Of a stretch of DNA of 64,000 nt, positions 60,006 to 64,000 are shown in pieces. Each line of letters opens with the position of its first letter. The first letter of the stretch is position 1. The notes beneath the pieces are model-generated. The model saw nothing but the letters and a program-made list of their open reading frames with translations, had not been told where the DNA came from and ran no database searches. The stretch covers positions 67,917-131,916 of the forward strand of contig CAVXGU010000002.1 in the NCBI GenBank assembly GCA_963761615.1. Reading direction: 5' to 3'. Both the position numbers and the translations under genes were made by a program. The DNA comes from CAVXGU01 sp963761615 (GTDB taxonomy: Bacteria; Acidobacteriota; Vicinamibacteria; Vicinamibacterales; CAVVIG01).

Positions 60006-61220
60006 ATGATCCGCCGCCAAGTCCTCATCACCGGCCTCGGCATCGTCTCGTCGGTCGGCATCGGCGCCGACACGTTCTGGACGCGCCTCATGGGCGGCGA
60101 GACCGGGATCGCGCCCGCCCCGCCTGAGCTCGGTCCGGCCGGCGCGAAGGTCGTCGCGGCGGTGCCGGACTTCTCGGGCGCGGCGTACCTCCGCAACGAA
60201 CGGCACGCACGGATTCTCAACCGCACGTTCGAGCTCCTCGTCGCGGCCGGCGCGCTGGCGGCGTCCGACGGCGCGCTGAACGTCACGCCGATTCCGCCGC
60301 TCCGTCTCGGCGTCGTCGTCGGGATCGGCCCCATCGATCAATACACGGACGATCTGCTCACCGCCGTCGAGCAGGCGAGGACCGCGGGCGGCGTGGACCT
60401 CGCGCGCTTCGCCGAGTCCGCGCGAATGATGTACCCCCTGCGCCGCCTCCGGCTGCTGCCGAACATCGGCGCGGCGGTGCTCTCGATCGAGCACAACGCC
60501 ATGGGGCCGAGCCTGACGCTCGTGAGCGGGCACGTGACGGGACTGCAGGCCATTGCCGAGGGGGTGACGATGATCCGCGAGGGACGGGCGGACGCCGTCC
60601 TCTGCGGCGGCGCCGACTCGCGCCTCACGCCGCTCGGGCTGCGGCTGTTCGACCGCCTCTGCCCGCTGTCGCCCTCGGACGATCCGCTGTCCGCGTGCCG
60701 GCCCTTCGATCGGGATCGCGACGGGGTGGTCGCCGGCGAGGGGGCGGCCGTGCTGCTCCTCGAGGCGGAGGACTCGGCCCGCGCCCGCGGCGCCGACGCC
60801 TACGCGGCGATCGTCTCGAGCGCGTCGGCGGGCGCGACCGAGGGCGGATGCGCCGAGTCGATGCGCCGGGTCATGCTCGCGTCGACCAATCGGCGTCCGG
60901 ATGTCGTCGTCGCCCACGGCGAGGGCGGCGTGCAGTCCGACCGCCTCGAGGCGGCGGCGCTCGACCTGCTCTCGCCGCGATCGGTGACCTCGCTGCAGCC
61001 GGCCATCGGCCACACGATGTGCGCGTGCGGCGCCCTGAACATGGCGGCGGCCTGCCTGATGCTGGCCGACGAGCGCGTGCCGCCGATCCGCTCCCTCGAG
61101 TCGCCCGAGATGAACCTGCCGTTCGCCCTGCACGCGGTCGGCGGACCGTTGGCGTCCGTCCTGGTGAACGCCATCGAGCCCGACAGCGCCGCGAGCTCGG
61201 CCCTCATCACGCACCCATGA
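60006..61220 (+). CDS. second ketosynthase-fold protein without active-site Cys
   Basis: A 404-residue ketosynthase homologue. The active-site region reads LTLVSGHVTGLQAI, with no Cys (about His176 at that position), while both other histidines appear kept (VVAHGEGG, His304; QPAIGHTM, His336). This loss differs from the first inactive protein. The end is altered too: VLVNAIEP in place of the NSFGFGG segment. It is paired by an ATGA overlap with the active ketosynthase that follows. Confidence 0.82.
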   Translation: MIRRQVLITGLGIVSSVGIGADTFWTRLMGGETGIAPAPPELGPAGAKVVAAVPDFSGAAYLRNERHARILNRTFELLVAAGALAASDGALNVTPIPPLRLGVVVGIGPIDQYTDDLLTAVEQARTAGGVDLARFAESARMMYPLRRLRLLPNIGAAVLSIEHNAMGPSLTLVSGHVTGLQAIAEGVTMIREGRADAVLCGGADSRLTPLGLRLFDRLCPLSPSDDPLSACRPFDRDRDGVVAGEGAAVLLLEAEDSARARGADAYAAIVSSASAGATEGGCAESMRRVMLASTNRRPDVVVAHGEGGVQSDRLEAAALDLLSPRSVTSLQPAIGHTMCACGALNMAAACLMLADERVPPIRSLESPEMNLPFALHAVGGPLASVLVNAIEPDSAASSALITHP

Positions 61221-62419
61221 GCTCGCGATCCAACCGCACGCGCGTCGTGATCACCGCCGCCCGGGTGATCAGCCCCCTCGGCACGACGTGGGACGAGACC
61301 GCCGCACGCCTGCGGGCCGGATACAGCGGGATCGGCCCCATCACGCGGTTCGACGCCAGGGGTTTCCCGGCCGACTGCGTCGGCGAAGTGCCGGACTGGA
61401 CGCCCCCCGACGATGGCCGGACGCGCATTCAGGCGATGTTCGACGATGTGGCCGAGTGCGCACGGCCGGTGCTGGCGAAAGCGGACCTGCGGCGCGTGGG
61501 CGTGTCGCTCGGTCTCGGCAAGGAGCCCGTCTCGCTCGAGGCCGCCGCCAACCTCGGCGCGATCGACTCGAGCCGCGAGCAGGCCCGCGACTACGCCGGC
61601 CAGGCCGCGCGACTCGCGTCCCGTCTGGGATGCCGCGGCCCTCAGTTCTCGATCTACACGGCGTGCGCCTCGGGCAACGACGCGATCGGCAACGCGTTCG
61701 ACGTGCTGCGGCGCGGCGACGCCGACGTGATGATCTGCGGCGCGGCCGACTCCCAGATCGCTCCCGTGCCGATCATGGAGTTCGTGCTGATCAACGCGCT
61801 CGCGGTCCGCGGGACGGACGGCCGCCCGCAGCCGCGCCCCTTCGACCGGCGCCGGACCGGGTTCGTGCTCGGGGAAGGGGCCGCGATGTTCGTGCTCGAG
61901 ACGCTGGCGCACGCGTCCGAGCGGGGCGCGCCGGTCCTGGCCGAGGTCGCCGGCTACGGCACGTCGATGGACGCCTATTCGCTTACGCGCAGCCATCCGC
62001 AGCGCGACGGCGCGGTGGCGGCCATGCAGACCGCGCTCGCCTGCGCGGGTCTGACGCCCGGCCAGATCGGCTACATCAACGCGCACGGCACGGGCACGGT
62101 CCTGAACGACCAGGCGGAGACCGAGGCGATCCACCGCGTCCTCGGCAACCGCGCCCACCGGGTCCCGGTGAGCTCGACCAAGTCGATGACCGGACATCTC
62201 GTCGCCTCGGCCGGCGCCGTGGAGCTCGCCTTCTGCCTGATGGCCATGGACGGCGGGTTCGTTCCGCCGACGTTGAACTACGAGGAGCCCGACCCGGCGT
62301 GCGACCTCGACTACGTGCCCGGCGTCTCGCGCGACGCCGACCTGCGGGTCGTCATGTCGAACGCGTTCGGGTTCGGCGGGCAGAATGCCGTGCTGCTCGT
62401 GTCGCGGTTCGGGGGGTAG
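61217..62419 (+). CDS. second active beta-ketoacyl-ACP synthase (KAS II type)
   Basis: A 400-residue ketosynthase with Cys150 (IYTACASGNDA), His290 (INAHGTGTV) and His327 (STKSMTGHL). ATG 61217 overlaps the preceding TGA. It is the last gene of the rightward arm. It and the first active ketosynthase differ considerably, so they may use different chain lengths or partners. The TAG stop is directly followed by the composite repeat. Confidence 0.92.
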   Translation: MSSRSNRTRVVITAARVISPLGTTWDETAARLRAGYSGIGPITRFDARGFPADCVGEVPDWTPPDDGRTRIQAMFDDVAECARPVLAKADLRRVGVSLGLGKEPVSLEAAANLGAIDSSREQARDYAGQAARLASRLGCRGPQFSIYTACASGNDAIGNAFDVLRRGDADVMICGAADSQIAPVPIMEFVLINALAVRGTDGRPQPRPFDRRRTGFVLGEGAAMFVLETLAHASERGAPVLAEVAGYGTSMDAYSLTRSHPQRDGAVAAMQTALACAGLTPGQIGYINAHGTGTVLNDQAETEAIHRVLGNRAHRVPVSSTKSMTGHLVASAGAVELAFCLMAMDGGFVPPTLNYEEPDPACDLDYVPGVSRDADLRVVMSNAFGFGGQNAVLLVSRFGG

Positions 62420-62421
62420 AA

Positions 62422-62800
62422 CGGTTTTCGTTTCCCTGTAGCGGCCGACCTTCAGGTCGGCGTCGCATTGGCGGACATTGGCGGACCTGAAGGTCCGCGG
62501 CTACACCGATCTCGAGGCACCGATCTCGAGGCACCGATCTCGGGGCACCGATCTCGCGGCGACATCGATCTCGAAAACGCTGTCGGCTCTGGGCTCTGGG
62601 CTCCAAAGCGGTTTTCGTTTCCCTGTAGCGGCCGACCTTCAGGTCGGCGTCGCATTGGCGGACCTGAAGGTCCGCGGCTACACCGATCTCGAGGCCTGAA
62701 GGTCCGCGGCTACACCGATCTCGGGGCACCGATCTCGGGGCGACATCGATCTCGAAAACGCTGTCGGCTCTCGGCTCGGAAGATCACGAGTGCGGTGGGA
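62422..62800. repeat. two tandem copies of the composite repeat after the last ketosynthase gene
   Basis: A block beginning GGTTTTCGTTTCCCTGTAGCGG occurs at about 62423 and again at 62610, a period of about 187 bp. Each contains the CCGACCTTCAGGTCGG palindrome, a CGGACCTGAAGGTCCG palindrome, CACCGATCTCGNGG 14-bp units (four in copy one), CATCGATCTCGAAAACGCTGTC, and a few GGCTCTN heptamers. The second copy has an inserted repeat of part of the palindrome. The remaining 62801-62836 contains heptamers anchored on the stop of the TPR gene. No gene is supported here. Confidence 0.9.
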
Positions 62801-62836
62801 CTGCCGGGACTGGCCCGAAGCCCAGAGCCGAGAGCC

Positions 62837-63595
62837 CTATTTCGTCTTCTGTTCCAGCGTCTCGAGCCGCCGCGTGGCCTGCGCCTTCAGAGCCTCGTCC
62901 TCGGGCGCCCAGTCGGGATCGATCGGCGCGTCGATCGCGCGCTCGAGCAGCGGACGGGCCTCGCCGGCGTGGCCGTGCTGGATGAGCAGGTCGGCCAGGT
63001 CGGTCAGCGCGGTGCGGCTCTGCGGGTTGATGCCGAGCGCCTTCCGGTAGTACTCCTCGGCCTTCTTGTCGCTGCCGCCGAAAAGGCCCGGCACGTGGTC
63101 GTACCACTCGCCCAGCGCGTCTTCGGCCGAGCCCTCCTGCCAGCCCGGCGCGATGGCCAGCACGCGCTCGAGCTCGCTCTTGATCCGCCCGCGGTACTTC
63201 AGGCCCTGGCCGAGGCCGAACGACTGGGCGAGGGCGCCCATGTTGGCCGCCAGCCAGAAGTGCCCCTCCGGCCGATCCGGGCCGAGGCGGATGGCGCCCT
63301 CCCCGCCCTTGACGCCGCGCTCGAGCGCGTCGCGGCGCTCGTCGCGCGTGCCGTGCGTGCCGATCCAGTAGCAGACGCGGGCCAGCTTCCAGGCCGACTC
63401 GAAGTCGTCTCCGGCCGAGGCCTCCCACAGATCGGCGGCGCGCCGCGCGCTGTCGAGATCGGCGCGGCCGCGATAGAGCGTGTCGGCCTCGGCATCGGCG
63501 GGCCGCGCGAGCGGGCGCGCGGAGGCGACGGCCAATCCTCCGACGATCAGGAGGACGGCAATCGGGAGGCCGGCGCGTCGAAAGCCCCGCAGCAT
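62837..63595 (-). CDS. membrane-anchored TPR protein
   Basis: A 252-residue protein with an N-terminal membrane anchor or signal (LPIAVLLIVGGLAVASA) and TPR-like helices (RAADLWEASAGDDFESAWKLARVCY, EEYYRKALGINPQSRTALTDLADLL). The ATG at 63595 is chosen because the hydrophobic start follows it. It ends in TAG then a GGCTCTC tract. Divergent from the DUF192 gene by 47 bp. Function unknown. Confidence 0.8.
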   Translation of the reverse strand: MLRGFRRAGLPIAVLLIVGGLAVASARPLARPADAEADTLYRGRADLDSARRAADLWEASAGDDFESAWKLARVCYWIGTHGTRDERRDALERGVKGGEGAIRLGPDRPEGHFWLAANMGALAQSFGLGQGLKYRGRIKSELERVLAIAPGWQEGSAEDALGEWYDHVPGLFGGSDKKAEEYYRKALGINPQSRTALTDLADLLIQHGHAGEARPLLERAIDAPIDPDWAPEDEALKAQATRRLETLEQKTK

Positions 63596-63642
63596 AATCC
63601 CAGCATGCCACGGACGGCGGTTCGGATCTACAGTTGGCCGAC

Positions 63643-64000
63643 ATGTCCGCCAAACCGCCGCGCGTCGCCGCGGGTGCCGGCGACCGGTTCCTGGGCGCCT
63701 GGGCGGCCGCGCCCGCTGGTTCCCCGTTCTCGCTGGTGAACGAGCGGACGGGCGCCACACTGGCGTCGATCGTGGAAGTCGCCGCCAGCAGCGAGGCGCG
63801 CCGGCGGGGACTGCTCGGCCGCGACAGCCTGCGGCCGTCGACGGCGATGGTGATCGCGCCGTGTTCGGGCATCCACACGTTCTTCATGCGGTTTGCCATC
63901 GACGCCGTGTTTGTGGATCGGCGCGGGCGCGTTCTGAAGATCGTGCCCAATCTCCGTCCGTGGCGAGTCGCGCTCTCGGTGCGGGCGTACGCCGTCGTCG
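63643..64000 (+). CDS. DUF192 family protein, 3' end beyond the window
   Basis: The first 119 codons of a DUF192 protein: ARRRGLLGRDSLRPSTAMVIAPCSGIHTFFMRFAIDAVFVDRRGRVLKIVPNLRPWRV. The start ATG at 63643 is supported by the following frame, with no signal peptide but an Ala-rich N terminus. DUF192 proteins are small, often exported, of unknown function; the halophile structure suggests a beta-fold. The gene is cut by the window edge. Confidence 0.8.
   Translation, partial: MSAKPPRVAAGAGDRFLGAWAAAPAGSPFSLVNERTGATLASIVEVAASSEARRRGLLGRDSLRPSTAMVIAPCSGIHTFFMRFAIDAVFVDRRGRVLKIVPNLRPWRVALSVRAYAVV

Overview
This is a high-GC bacterial chromosome segment (roughly 68-70% G+C by eye) with a complete housekeeping gene set and no phage or plasmid genes. 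Gram-negative features are clear: an LptD-type LPS assembly porin, a TonB/ExbB/ExbD system, an outer-membrane barrel protein and several TPR lipoproteins. Family composition, a membrane pyrophosphatase, and intergenic spacers full of 7-bp tandem tracts and small palindromes suggest an uncultured Acidobacteriota of the Vicinamibacteria type. That placement is an inference from gene style; no rRNA or tRNA gene was found.

Layout. 0-7.2 kb: end of a Nudix gene, lon, a DksA/TraR-type regulator, a zinc-ribbon protein, rpmB, ridA and a bifunctional rel/spoT. 7.2-11.5 kb: a TPR lipoprotein, then tonB-exbB-exbD-exbD read leftward from a strong promoter. 11.6-19 kb: hppA, a DUF502 protein and the tgt-yajC-secD-secF operon, all leftward. 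19-24.2 kb: ddl, a TPR protein, a structured leader RNA with a 16-residue lysine-rich peptide, a HEAT-repeat/cyclophilin lipoprotein and a deoxynucleoside kinase. 24.3-32.4 kb: accD-folC-lptD-rmd, a radical SAM protein, htpX and a small exported protein. 32.4-37.1 kb: thiC with a TPP riboswitch that overlaps the end of an alkD-like gene, an outer-membrane barrel protein and rlmI. 37.1-44.1 kb: rpiB-glyA-dinG, a CarboxypepD/TPR protein, yggS, divIVA and yggU. 44.1-46.7 kb: lepA-lepB and a small membrane protein. 46.9-48.0 kb: a SolA-like oxidase.

48.1-62.4 kb is the most interesting part: a two-sided biosynthetic cluster. The leftward arm encodes an acid-activating (PaaK-like) ligase, a DegT/StrS aminotransferase, an inosose-type zinc dehydrogenase and an inositol monophosphatase. 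The rightward arm begins with inositol-3-phosphate synthase and continues with a FabL-like enoyl reductase, an extended acyl carrier protein, a FabZ-like dehydratase, four ketosynthase-fold proteins (two with the full Cys-His-His triad, two that have lost it, like chain length factors) and a FabG-like reductase. A metallo-beta-lactamase-fold hydrolase sits inside on the opposite strand. Read together, one arm could make inositol and an amino-inositol, and the other a fully reducible acyl chain on a dedicated type II system. An N-acyl or otherwise lipidated aminocyclitol is the simplest product hypothesis; I know of no described system with this gene set.

Two other properties matter to a reader. 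First, five otherwise healthy conserved genes (tonB, the DUF502 gene, secD twice, the zinc dehydrogenase, inositol-3-phosphate synthase) carry single-base frame breaks, mostly in short homopolymers, which most likely reflects assembly error rather than gene death. Second, spacers carry a repeat system: (GGCTCTN)n tracts that often begin at a TAG stop codon, palindromes with an ACCTTCAGGT core, a composite unit of about 187 bp, and a 23-bp tandem array.
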